Shown in pieces: positions 41,472-50,350 of a stretch of DNA of 64,000 bases. The notes beneath the pieces are model-generated. The model had not been told where the DNA came from and ran no database searches. It worked only from the letters and a program-made list of their open reading frames with translations. Position numbers and translations under genes: made by a program. Numbering within the stretch: the first letter of the stretch is position 1; each line of letters begins with the position of its first letter. The stretch is taken from assembly GCA_049680185.1 (NCBI GenBank), contig JBAUHI010000020.1, positions 1 to 64,000 on the forward strand. Direction: 5' to 3'. The stretch is from CAMLHU01 sp049680185 (GTDB taxonomy: Bacteria > Gemmatimonadota > Gemmatimonadetes > Gemmatimonadales > GWC2-71-9).

Positions 41472-42512
41472 TCACGCGCTCGTCCGGAGCCGATCCAAAC
41501 GATCGGCGCCCTGTCCCTCGTCGAGCGCCCGGCCCGCGAGCGCCAGCGCCTCCCCGAAGCTCCGCCGCCCCTCCGATACATAGATGGCCGCCGCCGCGTT
41601 GAGCAGCACGGCGGCCCGCCCGGCGGGATCGTCCGCACCGCGCAGCAGCTGCTCCACCCGGTCCGCATTTTCCGCTGGTGAGCCGCCCATCAGTTCCTTC
41701 AGGTCGATCGCCCCGACACCCAATGCCTCCGGCTCGACGGTCCATTCGTGCACCTCACCCGCCCGCACCTCCCACACCGACGTCGGTCCGGTCGGACTCA
41801 CCTCGTCCATCCCGACCTCCCCATGCACCACCAACGCGTGCACCGCGCCCAGCCGCGCCAGAGCGCGGGCCAGTACCGGCGCCTTGCTCCGATCGGCGAC
41901 ACCCACCACCTGGCGTCGGGCGCCGGCAGGATTGCCCAGGGGACCGAGCAGGTTCATGACCGTCGGGATGCCCAGTTCCCGGCGGACCGGCCCCGCGTGG
42001 CGGAGCGCCGGATGGAAGTTGGGCGCGAAGAGGAACATGATGCCGGCGTGATCGAGCGCGCGCACGGCGCGCTCCGGGGCGATGTCGATCGCGACGCCGA
42101 GCGCCTCGAACACATCGGCCGAGCCGCTCCGGGAGGTGAAGCTCCGGTTGCCGTGCTTGGCCACCGGGACGCCGGCGCCGGCCGCCACCAACGCCGCCGC
42201 CGTCGAGATGTTGAAGGTCGGGACGCTGCCGCCGCCGGTGCCGCAGGTGTCGACGAGGTCGTCACGATCGGCAACTCCGGGGAGTGTCACCATCGCGCGA
42301 CGGAGCGCGGTGGCCGCGCCGGCGATCTCCTCGTCGGTCTCGCCCAGGACCCGGAGCCCCACCAGCAACGCCGCGATCTGACTCGGCGTGGCACTCCCTG
42401 CCATCAGTTCATCGAACGCGGCCCCACAGGCCTCGGCGGTGAGGTGCTGCCCGTCAGCGAGTTGAGTGATGGCGCGTGCGAGCGGAGTGGGATGTTCGAT
42501 GGGAGGGTCCAT
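41472..42512 (-). CDS. trpD: Anthranilate phosphoribosyltransferase
   Basis: 346 residues. Joins anthranilate to PRPP. DTCGTGGGSVPTFNISTAAALVAAGAGVPVAKHGNRSFTSRSGSADVFEALG, FLFAPNFHPAL, NLLGPLGNPA and VHGEVGMDEVSPTG are all present, covering both substrate sites. ATG at 42512 starts MDPPIEHPTPLARAI; the ORF extension lies before the promoter. Transcribed alone, as the opposite lexA lies next downstream. Confidence 0.96.
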   Translation of the reverse strand: MDPPIEHPTPLARAITQLADGQHLTAEACGAAFDELMAGSATPSQIAALLVGLRVLGETDEEIAGAATALRRAMVTLPGVADRDDLVDTCGTGGGSVPTFNISTAAALVAAGAGVPVAKHGNRSFTSRSGSADVFEALGVAIDIAPERAVRALDHAGIMFLFAPNFHPALRHAGPVRRELGIPTVMNLLGPLGNPAGARRQVVGVADRSKAPVLARALARLGAVHALVVHGEVGMDEVSPTGPTSVWEVRAGEVHEWTVEPEALGVGAIDLKELMGGSPAENADRVEQLLRGADDPAGRAAVLLNAAAAIYVSEGRRSFGEALALAGRALDEGQGADRLDRLRTSA

Positions 42513-42559
42513 CTGCGAGCGGCGAGGGGTCGGCCGGACACCACCTGCGGAACGCGCGG

Positions 42560-42589
42560 AGTGTACCGGCAGAGAGCGCGTTTTGTCAA
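42560..42589 (-). promoter_or_regulatory. sigma70-type promoter for trpD
   Basis: On the minus strand TTGACA (42589-42584), 18 bases, TACACT (42565-42560). Start of transcription would be about 40 bases before the trpD ATG. Confidence 0.6.
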
Positions 42590-42598
42590 CGCTGACAA
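42583..42598. promoter_or_regulatory. Palindrome TTGTCA-ACGC-TGACAA overlapping the trpD -35
   Basis: A perfect 6-bp inverted repeat with 4-base spacer covering the trpD -35 region and lying 14 bases before the truA -35. Operator-like by position; no regulator is proposed. Confidence 0.4.
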
Positions 42599-42611
42599 CG
42601 AGTTGCGCGGC

Positions 42612-42640
42612 TTGTTCAGGGGGATCGGGCGGACTAGATT
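42612..42640 (+). promoter_or_regulatory. Probable truA promoter giving a leaderless or near-leaderless mRNA
   Basis: TTGTTC (42612-42617), 17 bases, TAGATT (42635-42640). The ATG of truA is only 8 bases after the -10, and there is no Shine-Dalgarno sequence, so transcription would begin at or next to the start codon. Confidence 0.5.
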
Positions 42641-42648
42641 TCGACCCG

Positions 42649-43434
42649 ATGACCCGCACCTTTCTGGCCCGGTTGCAGTACACTGGGGGCGGTTTCCTCG
42701 GATGGCAGCGCCAGGCCGAAGGACGCACGGTCCAGGGCGAATTCGAGCGGGTCCTCGAGCGGCTGGTGGGACAACGGGTGGTCTCTCACGCCGCAGGACG
42801 GACGGATGCCGGGGTCCACGCACTCGGGATGGGCGTGAGTTTCTCGCTCTCAGCGCAGTGGGACCGTACGTCGGTGGCACGGGCGCTCAACGGATTGCTG
42901 CCGCCGGACTGCTGGGTGGAGTCGGTCGCGTTGATGCAGCCGGACTTCCATGCCCGTCGCAGCGCCACCGGTCGCCATTACCGGTACGATATCGGCACCG
43001 ATGCCGCCGCGAAAGCGCCGTTCCGGTCGCCGTATGAATGGGCGCTCTGCCGCCCGCTCGACCTCGCCGCGCTCACTGCCGCGGCCGCCCGGATCCTTGG
43101 CACGCACGATTTCTCGGGATTCGCGGTCAAGGGCGAGCCGAAGCCGCACTACCGGTGCACGCTGCGCCAGTCGGAATGGGAGTGCCGGCCCGATGGCGCC
43201 GGCGTTCGGTTCCACGTGGCGGCCGATCGGTTCCTGCACCACATGGTGCGCATGCTCGTGGGGACGATGGTCGACATCGCCCTCGAACGGCGACCGATGG
43301 CAGACGTGGATGCCCTGCTGGTGGCGGGTGACAACCGGGAGGCCAGTCCCCCCGCACCCCCCCAAGGACTCTACTTCGTGGCAGCAGACTACCCGGCGGA
43401 GTGCTTTGCGGACGATCCCGATCCTCGAACGTGA
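42649..43434 (+). CDS. truA: tRNA pseudouridine(38-40) synthase
   Basis: 261 residues. Isomerises uridines 38-40 of tRNAs. GGFLGWQRQAEGRTVQGEFE and the catalytic Asp in AGRTDAGVHALGM, then RHYRYDI, HDFSGFAVKG and FLHHMVRMLVGTMVDIALER are diagnostic. Head of the long plus-strand run; the htrA gene begins 4 bases after its stop. Confidence 0.96.
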   Translation: MTRTFLARLQYTGGGFLGWQRQAEGRTVQGEFERVLERLVGQRVVSHAAGRTDAGVHALGMGVSFSLSAQWDRTSVARALNGLLPPDCWVESVALMQPDFHARRSATGRHYRYDIGTDAAAKAPFRSPYEWALCRPLDLAALTAAAARILGTHDFSGFAVKGEPKPHYRCTLRQSEWECRPDGAGVRFHVAADRFLHHMVRMLVGTMVDIALERRPMADVDALLVAGDNREASPPAPPQGLYFVAADYPAECFADDPDPRT

Positions 43435-43438
43435 GCTG

Positions 43439-44806
43439 ATGCGCGTCACCGCGCTCGTGGCCCTGCTCCTTGGTGCGGCGGCCCCGTCCGCGACCGCGCA
43501 AGGCGCCCCGGCGGCGCGCTCCGCGTCGAGTTCCCGGCGCACCGCCCTGGTGGATGCGGCCGCCCGGGTCAGTCCGTCGGTCGTCTCGATCAGCGTGCAG
43601 TCCCACCAACGGGCCAACGTCCAGAGCCCGTTCGACATGTTCTTCATCCCCCAGACCGCCGAACGCGCCGTCACCACCTACGGTACCGGGTTCGTCATCC
43701 GCCCCGGCGGCTACATCGTCACCAACCAGCACGTCGTGGCGAACGCCGAATCGATCACGGTGACCCTGCCCGACGGCACCGACCTGCCCGCCACGCTCAT
43801 TGGTGCCGATCCGCTGTCGGATATCGCGGTGGTCAAGATCGATCGCAGCGATCTCCCGATCCCGACGATGGGCGGCACCACCGACCTGATGATCGGCGAG
43901 TGGGCCATCGCCCTCGGCAATCCGTTCAACTTCCTCCTGGGGAACGCCGAGCCGACGGTCACCGCCGGCGTGATCAGCGCCACCGGACGCAACATCCTCC
44001 CCCAGGGCGATGAGACCGGCCTCTACCTCGACATGATCCAGACCGATGCCGCGATCAATCACGGCAATTCGGGCGGGCCGCTGGCCAACGCCCTGGGCCA
44101 GGTCATCGGTGTCAACTCCTCCATCTTCACCAGCAGCGGCGGGTCGATCGGCCTCGGCTTTGCCATTCCCATCGAACGGGCCCTGCGGGTGGCCGATGAG
44201 CTCATCCACTCCGGCGTGGTCCGCCGACCGTGGGTGGGCCTCGACGTGGCCGGGGCCGAGAGCATGCGGGATTGGAAGACCCAGGGCGGCGTGTCGGTGA
44301 CGCGGGTGGCCCCCGGCGGACCGGCGGCACTGGCGGGGATCGTGGCCGGCGATGTCCTGGCCACCGCCAACGGACGCCGGCTCCGGAACTTCCTCGACTG
44401 GGAGTCGGTCAATCTCGACGTCGCCGTGGGAGACACGATCGTCGTGACGCTCCGGAAGGGCGGCGTCCAGGTGACGCGCAAGCTCGTCGCGGCCGACCTT
44501 CCCACCATGACGGCGACGCGGGTGACGGTGCTCAAGGGGCTCGAGCTCGTCACGATGACGCCCTCGATCCGCAGCGAGAAGGGGATCAAGAGCGAGCAGG
44601 GTGCCTTGATCGTCCGCATCGCCGACGCGGTCGCGCAGGCCACGGGGATGCAGCAGGGCGATGTCATCGTCGCCATCGACCGCACGCCGGTGACCGAGGC
44701 GGAGCAGGTGGGAACACTCCTGAAGGCGATGCACCCACGCGATTCGATGCGCTTCTACCTCGAGCGAGGCGGCCGCGTGGTCTACACCGACCTGGCCTTC
44801 CAATGA
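43439..44806 (+). CDS. HtrA/DegP-like periplasmic serine protease with two PDZ domains
   Basis: 455 residues. Signal peptide 1-20 (LVALLLGAAAPSATA). Trypsin-like domain 35-250 with the complete triad: His98 (TNQHVVA), Asp128 (LSDIAVV), Ser211 (GNSGGPL). PDZ1 about 265-350 (AGIVAGDVLATANGRRL) and a divergent PDZ2 about 370-455 (ATGMQQGDVIVAIDRTPV). Degrades or refolds damaged envelope proteins. Its stop overlaps the purB start (ATGA). Confidence 0.93.
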   Translation: MRVTALVALLLGAAAPSATAQGAPAARSASSSRRTALVDAAARVSPSVVSISVQSHQRANVQSPFDMFFIPQTAERAVTTYGTGFVIRPGGYIVTNQHVVANAESITVTLPDGTDLPATLIGADPLSDIAVVKIDRSDLPIPTMGGTTDLMIGEWAIALGNPFNFLLGNAEPTVTAGVISATGRNILPQGDETGLYLDMIQTDAAINHGNSGGPLANALGQVIGVNSSIFTSSGGSIGLGFAIPIERALRVADELIHSGVVRRPWVGLDVAGAESMRDWKTQGGVSVTRVAPGGPAALAGIVAGDVLATANGRRLRNFLDWESVNLDVAVGDTIVVTLRKGGVQVTRKLVAADLPTMTATRVTVLKGLELVTMTPSIRSEKGIKSEQGALIVRIADAVAQATGMQQGDVIVAIDRTPVTEAEQVGTLLKAMHPRDSMRFYLERGGRVVYTDLAFQ

Positions 44807-46242
44807 CCGACGACGGCTACCGCTCCCCCCTCGGCACCCGCTACGCCTCGCCGGCGATGCAGTCGCTGTGGGGCGCGCCCCACCGCATCGGACTCTGGCG
44901 CCGGCTCTGGCTCGCGCTGGCCGAGGCGGAGTCGGAACTGGGCATCCCGATCCCTGCCGCCGCACTCGATGAGATGCGCGCCCACTTGGACGACGCCGAT
45001 CTGGCCGCGGCCGCCGAATATGAGCGGCGCTTCCGCCACGACGTGATGGCCCACGTGCACCAGTTCGCCGACCAGGCGCCGGCGGCCCGGCCATGGCTGC
45101 ACCTCGGTGCCACCAGCGCCTTCGTCACCGATAACGCCGATCTCCTGGTGCTGCGGCACGGGATGAAGCAGGTGCTCGGGCGGGTGCTGGCGCTCCTGGC
45201 CGCACTCGAGGTCCACGCCCGCCGCACCCGTGCACTCCCCTGCCTCGCGTACACTCATTTCCAGCCGGCCCAGCTCACCACCGTGGGCAAGCGTGCGACG
45301 CTCTGGATGCAGGACTTTGCCCTGGACGTCGAGGAACTCTCCCGACGGATCGAGAGCCTCCGCTTCCGCGGCTGCCAGGGGACCACCGGCACCCAGGCCA
45401 GCTTCCTCGAGCTCTTCCACGGCGATCACGCCAAGGTCCGCGAGCTCGAACGCCGGGTGACGGCCAAGCTCGGCTTCGCGGAACAATTCGCGGTGACCGG
45501 CCAGACCTACCCCCGCAAGGCCGACAGCCAGGTGCTCGACGCGCTGAGCGGTGTGGCGCAGTCCGCCGCCAAGATGGCGCAGGACCTCCGCCTCCTGCAG
45601 CACGAGGGCGAGCTGCTGGAGCCCTTCGAATCGGAGCAGGTCGGCTCCAGCGCCATGGCCTACAAGCGGAATCCGATGCGCGCCGAGCGGATCGGCGGGC
45701 TGGCGCGCTTCGTCATCTCGCTGCAGGCCAACGGCGCCCACACTGCGGCGGCGCAGTGGCTCGAACGGACGCTCGATGACAGCGCCAACCGCCGACTCAC
45801 GCTGCCGGAGGCGTTCCTCGCCACCGACGCCATCCTGGTGCTCGCGGCCAACATCGCATCCGGCCTCGAGGTGCGGGAGCCGGTCATTGCCCGGCACGTG
45901 CACGAGCAGATGCCGTTCATGGCCACCGAACGCTGGCTGATGCTGGCGGTGGAGCATGGCGGAGATCGACAGGCGCTGCACGAGGTCATCCGACGCCATT
46001 CGCTGGCGGTGGCCGAGCAGGTGGCGGCTGGCGGCGCCAACGACCTGATGGCACGGCTCGCCGCCGATCCGGTGTTCGCGTCGATCCCCGCGGCACGCAT
46101 GGCCGCGGAGTTGGAACCCGCGCGTTACACCGGCCGTGCCGCCGAGCAGGTGGTGGAATTCCTGGACGGCTTCCTGGCACCGCTCGTTGCACGGGCCCGA
46201 CCGCTCGCCCACTCGACCTCGACGGCGGAGGTGCGGGTATGA
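44803..46242 (+). CDS. purB: Adenylosuccinate lyase
   Basis: 479 residues, fumarase-superfamily helical bundle. Cleaves SAICAR and adenylosuccinate. THFQPAQLTTVGKR, GTTGTQASFLELF, GQTYPRKADSQVLDAL and the mobile signature loop GSSAMAYKRNPMRAER (catalytic Ser) are present. Overlaps both htrA and purC by ATGA. Confidence 0.96.
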   Translation: MTDDGYRSPLGTRYASPAMQSLWGAPHRIGLWRRLWLALAEAESELGIPIPAAALDEMRAHLDDADLAAAAEYERRFRHDVMAHVHQFADQAPAARPWLHLGATSAFVTDNADLLVLRHGMKQVLGRVLALLAALEVHARRTRALPCLAYTHFQPAQLTTVGKRATLWMQDFALDVEELSRRIESLRFRGCQGTTGTQASFLELFHGDHAKVRELERRVTAKLGFAEQFAVTGQTYPRKADSQVLDALSGVAQSAAKMAQDLRLLQHEGELLEPFESEQVGSSAMAYKRNPMRAERIGGLARFVISLQANGAHTAAAQWLERTLDDSANRRLTLPEAFLATDAILVLAANIASGLEVREPVIARHVHEQMPFMATERWLMLAVEHGGDRQALHEVIRRHSLAVAEQVAAGGANDLMARLAADPVFASIPAARMAAELEPARYTGRAAEQVVEFLDGFLAPLVARARPLAHSTSTAEVRV

Positions 46243-47165
46243 GCGTCGTGACGTTGGCGGAGAGCCGGCTCCCGCTGCAGATGCTGCGGCGTGGCAAGGT
46301 GCGCGAGGTCTACGCCGTGGACCCGGAGCACCTCCTGCTGGTGGCGAGCGACCGGGTGAGCGCCTTCGACGTGGTGATGCGCGAGGCGGTGCCGTGGAAG
46401 GGTGCGGTGCTGACCCAGGTCAGCGCCTTCTGGTTCGAGCTCCTGGCGGATGTCGTGCCGTCCCACTTCGTGACGGCCCGCACCGACGAGATCCTGGCCC
46501 GTATCCCGATGCTGCTGCCGCACCGGGACCAGATCCGGGGTCGCGCCACGCTGGTCCGCCGCACCACGCCGGTCGCCTTCGAATGCGTGGTGCGGGGCTA
46601 CCTCTCCGGCTCGGCGTGGAACGAGTACCGCTCGGACGGGACGCTCGCGGGCGAACCGCTCCCCCGTGGACTGACCGAGAGCGCCCGGCTCGACGCACCG
46701 ATCTTCTCTCCCGCCACCAAGGCCGAGAGCGGCCACGACGAGAACGTCACGTTCGGCAGGATGGCCGAGGCGCTGGGTCCCTCGATGGCCGAACGCCTGC
46801 GGACCTTGAGCTTCGCGATCTACGCCCGGGGCCTCGCACACGCCGCTGCGCGCGGCATCATCGTGGCCGACACCAAGTTCGAGTTCGGCACCGACAGCGC
46901 GGGGACCCTGCGACTGATCGACGAGGTGCTCACGCCCGACAGTTCCCGGTTCTGGCCCGTCGACCGGTACGCACCGGGCGGCCCTCAGCCGAGCTTCGAC
47001 AAGCAGCCGCTGCGGGACTACCTGGCCGGCCTGCGCAGCGCCGGCACCTGGTCCGGAGAGGCGCCTCCGCCACGATTGCCCGATGCAGTGATCGAGGCCA
47101 CGAGCGCCCGGTACGTGGACGCATTTTCCCGGCTCACGGGCCGAACGCTGGAGGAGTCACTCTGA
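46239..47165 (+). CDS. purC: SAICAR synthetase
   Basis: 308 residues. Adds aspartate to CAIR with ATP. LRRGKVREVYAVDPEHLLLVASDRVSAFDVVM, VRRTTPVAFECVVRGYLSGSAWNEYR, DETLTPDSSRFWP-type late motif (LIDEVLTPDSSRFWP) and PSFDKQPLRDYL are the ATP and substrate elements. Stop overlaps the psd start (TGATG). Length is that of the monofunctional long form. Confidence 0.97.
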   Translation: MSVVTLAESRLPLQMLRRGKVREVYAVDPEHLLLVASDRVSAFDVVMREAVPWKGAVLTQVSAFWFELLADVVPSHFVTARTDEILARIPMLLPHRDQIRGRATLVRRTTPVAFECVVRGYLSGSAWNEYRSDGTLAGEPLPRGLTESARLDAPIFSPATKAESGHDENVTFGRMAEALGPSMAERLRTLSFAIYARGLAHAAARGIIVADTKFEFGTDSAGTLRLIDEVLTPDSSRFWPVDRYAPGGPQPSFDKQPLRDYLAGLRSAGTWSGEAPPPRLPDAVIEATSARYVDAFSRLTGRTLEESL

Positions 47166-47791
47166 TGCGCATCGCTCGCGAAGGCTGGCCGTTCATCCTC
47201 GGCGCGGGGGCCGTACTCGTCGTGCTCGGGCTTCTGCACTGGTGGTGGGCGGCCGGCATCTGGGCACTGGTGGCCATCTGGGTGGTGGCGTTCTTCCGCG
47301 ACCCCGAGCGGACAGGCCCCCGCGGCCCCCAGTACCTGATCGCGCCGGCGGATGGCCTCATCGTGAGCGTCGTCGACGTGGATGAGCCAAGCTTCCTGCA
47401 GGGCAAGGCGCAGCGGGTGGCCATATTCATGAACGTGTTCAACGTGCACGTGAACCGGTATCCGGCGGATGGCGTCGTGGCGTACCGCCACTACAATCCG
47501 GGACGCTTCCTGAACGCGGCCGATGAGAAGGCGAGCCTGATGAACGAACAATCGTCGGTCGGCCTCGACACGCCGAAGGGGAAGGTGCTGGTGCGACAGA
47601 TCGCGGGGCTCATCGCGCGGCGGATCGTCACCGACCACACCCCCGGCACGGCGGTCCGGCAGGGCGCCCGGATGGGATTGATCCGGTTCGGCTCGCGGGT
47701 GGACCTGTTCGTGCCGCCGGGTGCCACGGTGCGGGTGCAGGTGGGCCAGAAGACCACGGCCGGGCGGACGGTGGTGGCCGAATGGACCTGA
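47165..47791 (+). CDS. psd: Phosphatidylserine decarboxylase proenzyme, short form
   Basis: 208 residues. One or two membrane helices at 8-45, then FFRDPERTGPRGPQYLIAPADGLIVSV, IFMNVFNVHVNRYPADG and the autocleavage site Gly-Ser in IRFGSRVDLFVPPG, which gives the pyruvoyl group. Converts phosphatidylserine to phosphatidylethanolamine at the membrane. Short form as in Gram-positive and archaeal types. Overlaps pssA by 10 bases, its pathway partner. Confidence 0.94.
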   Translation: MRIAREGWPFILGAGAVLVVLGLLHWWWAAGIWALVAIWVVAFFRDPERTGPRGPQYLIAPADGLIVSVVDVDEPSFLQGKAQRVAIFMNVFNVHVNRYPADGVVAYRHYNPGRFLNAADEKASLMNEQSSVGLDTPKGKVLVRQIAGLIARRIVTDHTPGTAVRQGARMGLIRFGSRVDLFVPPGATVRVQVGQKTTAGRTVVAEWT

Positions 47792-48633
47792 TGCCCCGCC
47801 GTCCCGGCCTGCCCCGCCGCAGCATCGGCCGGGCGGTCATCGTCCTCCCCAGCACCTTCACGCTCGGCAACCTGTTCTTCGGCGTGTGGGCCATCGTCGC
47901 GGCGTATAACCGCAACTTCACGGCGGCCGCCTGGTACGTGGTGTTCGCGGGAGTGCTGGACATGCTCGACGGCCGGATCGCTCGCCTGTCCAAGACGGGC
48001 ACCCGGTTCGGCGCCGAACTCGATTCGCTGGTGGACGCCATCTCGTTCGGTGTGGCGCCGGCGATGATCATGTACTTCCTGGAATTCTCGACCGCCGGTC
48101 GGTTCGCCTGGGTCATATGTTACGCGTACGTGGTGGGGGGAGTGCTCCGCCTGGCGCGCTACAACGTGCAGACCCACGGCAAGCCGGAGGGGGGGAGCTG
48201 GTTCACCGGACTTCCCTCTCCCGCCGCCGCGATGACGCTGGCCACCTGGTACCCGTTCAGCCAGACGGCGTTCTACCGCGACGTGCTGGCACCGATGGAT
48301 CTGCCGCAGCCGGGGCTCACGGTGCTGATCGTGCTTGCCGCCGTGCTGATGGTGAGCAACGTGAAGTACCCCCGCTTTCCGGCCGCCGGATTCCGAAGCG
48401 CCAAGGGGATCTTCGGCACGGTCTTCACGCTGACGATCGTGGTCCTCGGCCTCACATGGCCGGAGTACCTCTTCTTTCCGCTCGGCATCACGTTCATGGC
48501 CTATGGGGTGGTGCGGGCCGGCGCCCTGGCGCTATTCGACCGGCCGGAACCGGCCGGGCCGGGGCCGGACGATGATGACCTGAATGACGATGACGACGAT
48601 GGTGCGGCCGCGCGCCGGGAGAACGACCTGTGA
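47782..48633 (+). CDS. pssA: CDP-diacylglycerol-serine O-phosphatidyltransferase
   Basis: 283 residues with about seven membrane helices. The CDP-alcohol phosphotransferase signature LDMLDGRIARLSKTGTRFGAELDSLVD (DGxxAR-x8-G-x3-D-x3-D) lies near residues 55-80. Makes phosphatidylserine for Psd. The C-terminus is an acidic tail (DDDDLNDDDDDG). psd-pssA are embedded between purC and purS. Confidence 0.94.
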   Translation: MDLMPRRPGLPRRSIGRAVIVLPSTFTLGNLFFGVWAIVAAYNRNFTAAAWYVVFAGVLDMLDGRIARLSKTGTRFGAELDSLVDAISFGVAPAMIMYFLEFSTAGRFAWVICYAYVVGGVLRLARYNVQTHGKPEGGSWFTGLPSPAAAMTLATWYPFSQTAFYRDVLAPMDLPQPGLTVLIVLAAVLMVSNVKYPRFPAAGFRSAKGIFGTVFTLTIVVLGLTWPEYLFFPLGITFMAYGVVRAGALALFDRPEPAGPGPDDDDLNDDDDDGAAARRENDL

Positions 48634-48881
48634 CCTTTCGTGTCCACGTGCAGGTGATGCCCCGCGCCGGCCTCCTCGATCCCCAGGGCCAGGCGGTCGA
48701 GACCGCACTCCATGCGCTGGGATTCAGCGGCGCCGCCCAGGTGCGGATCGGCCGGTCGATCACCTTCGAGCTCCGGGCCGCCTCGAGCGAGGACGCCGCC
48801 GCCAAGGCGCGCCAGATGTGCGACAAGCTCTTGGCCAACCCGGTCACCGAGGACTTCGAGTTGCGGGTCGAGGAGGCCTGA
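48630..48881 (+). CDS. purS: FGAM synthase subunit PurS
   Basis: 83 residues, ferredoxin-like fold. VHVQVMPRAGLLDPQGQAVETALHALGF....VRIGRSITFEL and CDKLLANPVTEDFELRVEE match PurS, which dimerises and links PurL and PurQ. GTG start overlaps pssA stop; the stop overlaps purQ (TGATG). Confidence 0.95.
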   Translation: MTFRVHVQVMPRAGLLDPQGQAVETALHALGFSGAAQVRIGRSITFELRAASSEDAAAKARQMCDKLLANPVTEDFELRVEEA

Positions 48882-49567
48882 TGTTCCGCGCCGCGGTGAT
48901 CCGCTTTCCCGGCAGCAACTGCGATCAGGACGTGCTCCACGCCGCCCAGCGTGCCGGCGCCGAAGCGTATTACGTCTGGCACCAGGACACCGATCTCGCC
49001 GCCGCGGATGCGGTGCTCCTCCCGGGCGGCTTCAGCTTCGGCGATCACCTGCGTTCGGGGGCCATCGCGCGGTTCAGCCCCGTGATGCAGGCGGTCCAGC
49101 GGCACGCCGAGGCCGGCGGACTGGTGCTCGGGATCTGCAACGGATTCCAGATCCTCTGCGAAGCGGGCCTCCTCCCGGGTGCGTTGATGAAGAACGAGCG
49201 GCTGACCTTTGCATCCCGCCCGGTGACGTTGCGGATCGAGCGGACGGCGACCGCATTCACGAGCGCCTATCGCAAGGGCCAGCTCATCCAGATGCCGGTG
49301 GCGCACGGCGACGGCCGGTTCGCGGCCGACCCCGAGACCCTCCGGCGCCTGGAGGCGGAGGGGCAAGTGGTGGTCCGCTACGCCACCGCCGAGGACAACC
49401 CCAACGGCTCCGCCGCCGACATCGCAGGGATCTGCAATCCGACCGGCACCGTGGTGGGGCTCATGCCCCACCCCGACCGCGCCGCCGACCCGCTCCTTGG
49501 CAACCCCGATGGGCTCGGTTTCTTCACCTCGATGCTCGCGGCCATCCCCGCGGCAGGAGTTTGCTGA
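48881..49567 (+). CDS. purQ: FGAM synthase glutaminase subunit PurQ
   Basis: 228 residues, class I glutamine amidotransferase. Catalytic Cys in LVLGICNGFQILCEAGLLPGAL, preceded by LPGGFSFGDHLRSGAIA, and the late His/Glu in VGLMPHPDRAADP. Delivers ammonia to PurL. Overlaps purS and the next gene by TGATG. Confidence 0.97.
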   Translation: MFRAAVIRFPGSNCDQDVLHAAQRAGAEAYYVWHQDTDLAAADAVLLPGGFSFGDHLRSGAIARFSPVMQAVQRHAEAGGLVLGICNGFQILCEAGLLPGALMKNERLTFASRPVTLRIERTATAFTSAYRKGQLIQMPVAHGDGRFAADPETLRRLEAEGQVVVRYATAEDNPNGSAADIAGICNPTGTVVGLMPHPDRAADPLLGNPDGLGFFTSMLAAIPAAGVC

Positions 49568-50016
49568 TGCGCACCATCGCTCTCATCGCGACCGCCCTGA
49601 TCGTCCCGTCCCTGGCGTTCGCCCAGCAGCCGACGACGCCCCCGACCGATACCGCCGCGGCGGCAGCGCCAGCCCCGGCGGTGGTGCCGGTCCCGACCAT
49701 CACTCCGCCGGCCGACACGCCGATGTCGCCAGCGCCCGCGGCCGCGACGGAGTCGGTCGCCACGATCGCGCCGGGAATGACGGTGGCGGAAGTGGAAGCG
49801 GCGTGGGGCAAGGCCGGTGTCGTCCGGACCGACGGGGCCCAGACCTTCCTCTTCTACAAGAACGACTGCCTCAAGACGTGCGGCACGTTCGACGTGGTGA
49901 TGCTGCAGGACGGCAAGGTCATCGATGCGATCGTCCGCGCCAGCTATCATCGATACAGCGGCACTTCGTCCTCTCCGGCGGGGCGCAAGCCGTCCTTCAC
50001 CAAGCCGACCGCATGA
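49567..50016 (+). CDS. Secreted small protein with OmlA/SmpA-like motif
   Basis: 149 residues. Signal peptide 1-19 (ALIATALIVPSLAFA), a long Pro/Ala/Thr-rich linker (20-68), then APGMTVAEVEAAWGKAGVVRTDG and FYKNDCLKTCGTFDVVMLQDGKVIDAIV, resembling the GMTxxEVxxxWGxP fold of OmlA/BamE-type proteins, with a C-x3-C pair. Not related to purine synthesis by sequence, but translationally coupled to purQ (TGATG). Function unknown. Confidence 0.65.
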   Translation: MRTIALIATALIVPSLAFAQQPTTPPTDTAAAAAPAPAVVPVPTITPPADTPMSPAPAAATESVATIAPGMTVAEVEAAWGKAGVVRTDGAQTFLFYKNDCLKTCGTFDVVMLQDGKVIDAIVRASYHRYSGTSSSPAGRKPSFTKPTA

Positions 50017-50023
50017 CCGACCG

Positions 50024-50350
50024 ATGACCATGGAAAAGCCGAGCAAGGGCGAAGACGAATACTTTGCGCGCCAGGACGCCGAGCTGATCCGGAAGGAACG
50101 GGACTCGACCGCGACCCAGGCCGATGACGATGCGCGCCACAGCCACGTCGGGAAGTGCCCCCGGTGCGGCCACGATATGCACCACGAGGGGTACCACGAG
50201 ATCCCCGTGCAGCGATGCGGAAACTGCGGGGGGGTGTTCCTTGACAGCGCCGCGCTCGAGCAACTCGCCACGCACCATGATCCCGGCATCCTCGGCCGCG
50301 TCTTTGCCGACCTGAGCAAGGCCTTGCAGGGCCCCGGCCGCCACACGTGA
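50024..50350 (+). CDS. TFIIB-type zinc-ribbon protein
   Basis: 108 residues. KCPRCGHDMHHEGYHEIPVQRCGNCGGVFLDSAALEQLA is the zf-TFIIB family: two C-x2-C knuckles and the GVFLDxxELE-like helix. The N-terminus is charged (EDEYFARQDAELIRKERD). Cytosolic; function unknown, seen beside housekeeping genes in many bacteria. Stop overlaps the purL GTG start (GTGA). Confidence 0.8.
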   Translation: MTMEKPSKGEDEYFARQDAELIRKERDSTATQADDDARHSHVGKCPRCGHDMHHEGYHEIPVQRCGNCGGVFLDSAALEQLATHHDPGILGRVFADLSKALQGPGRHT

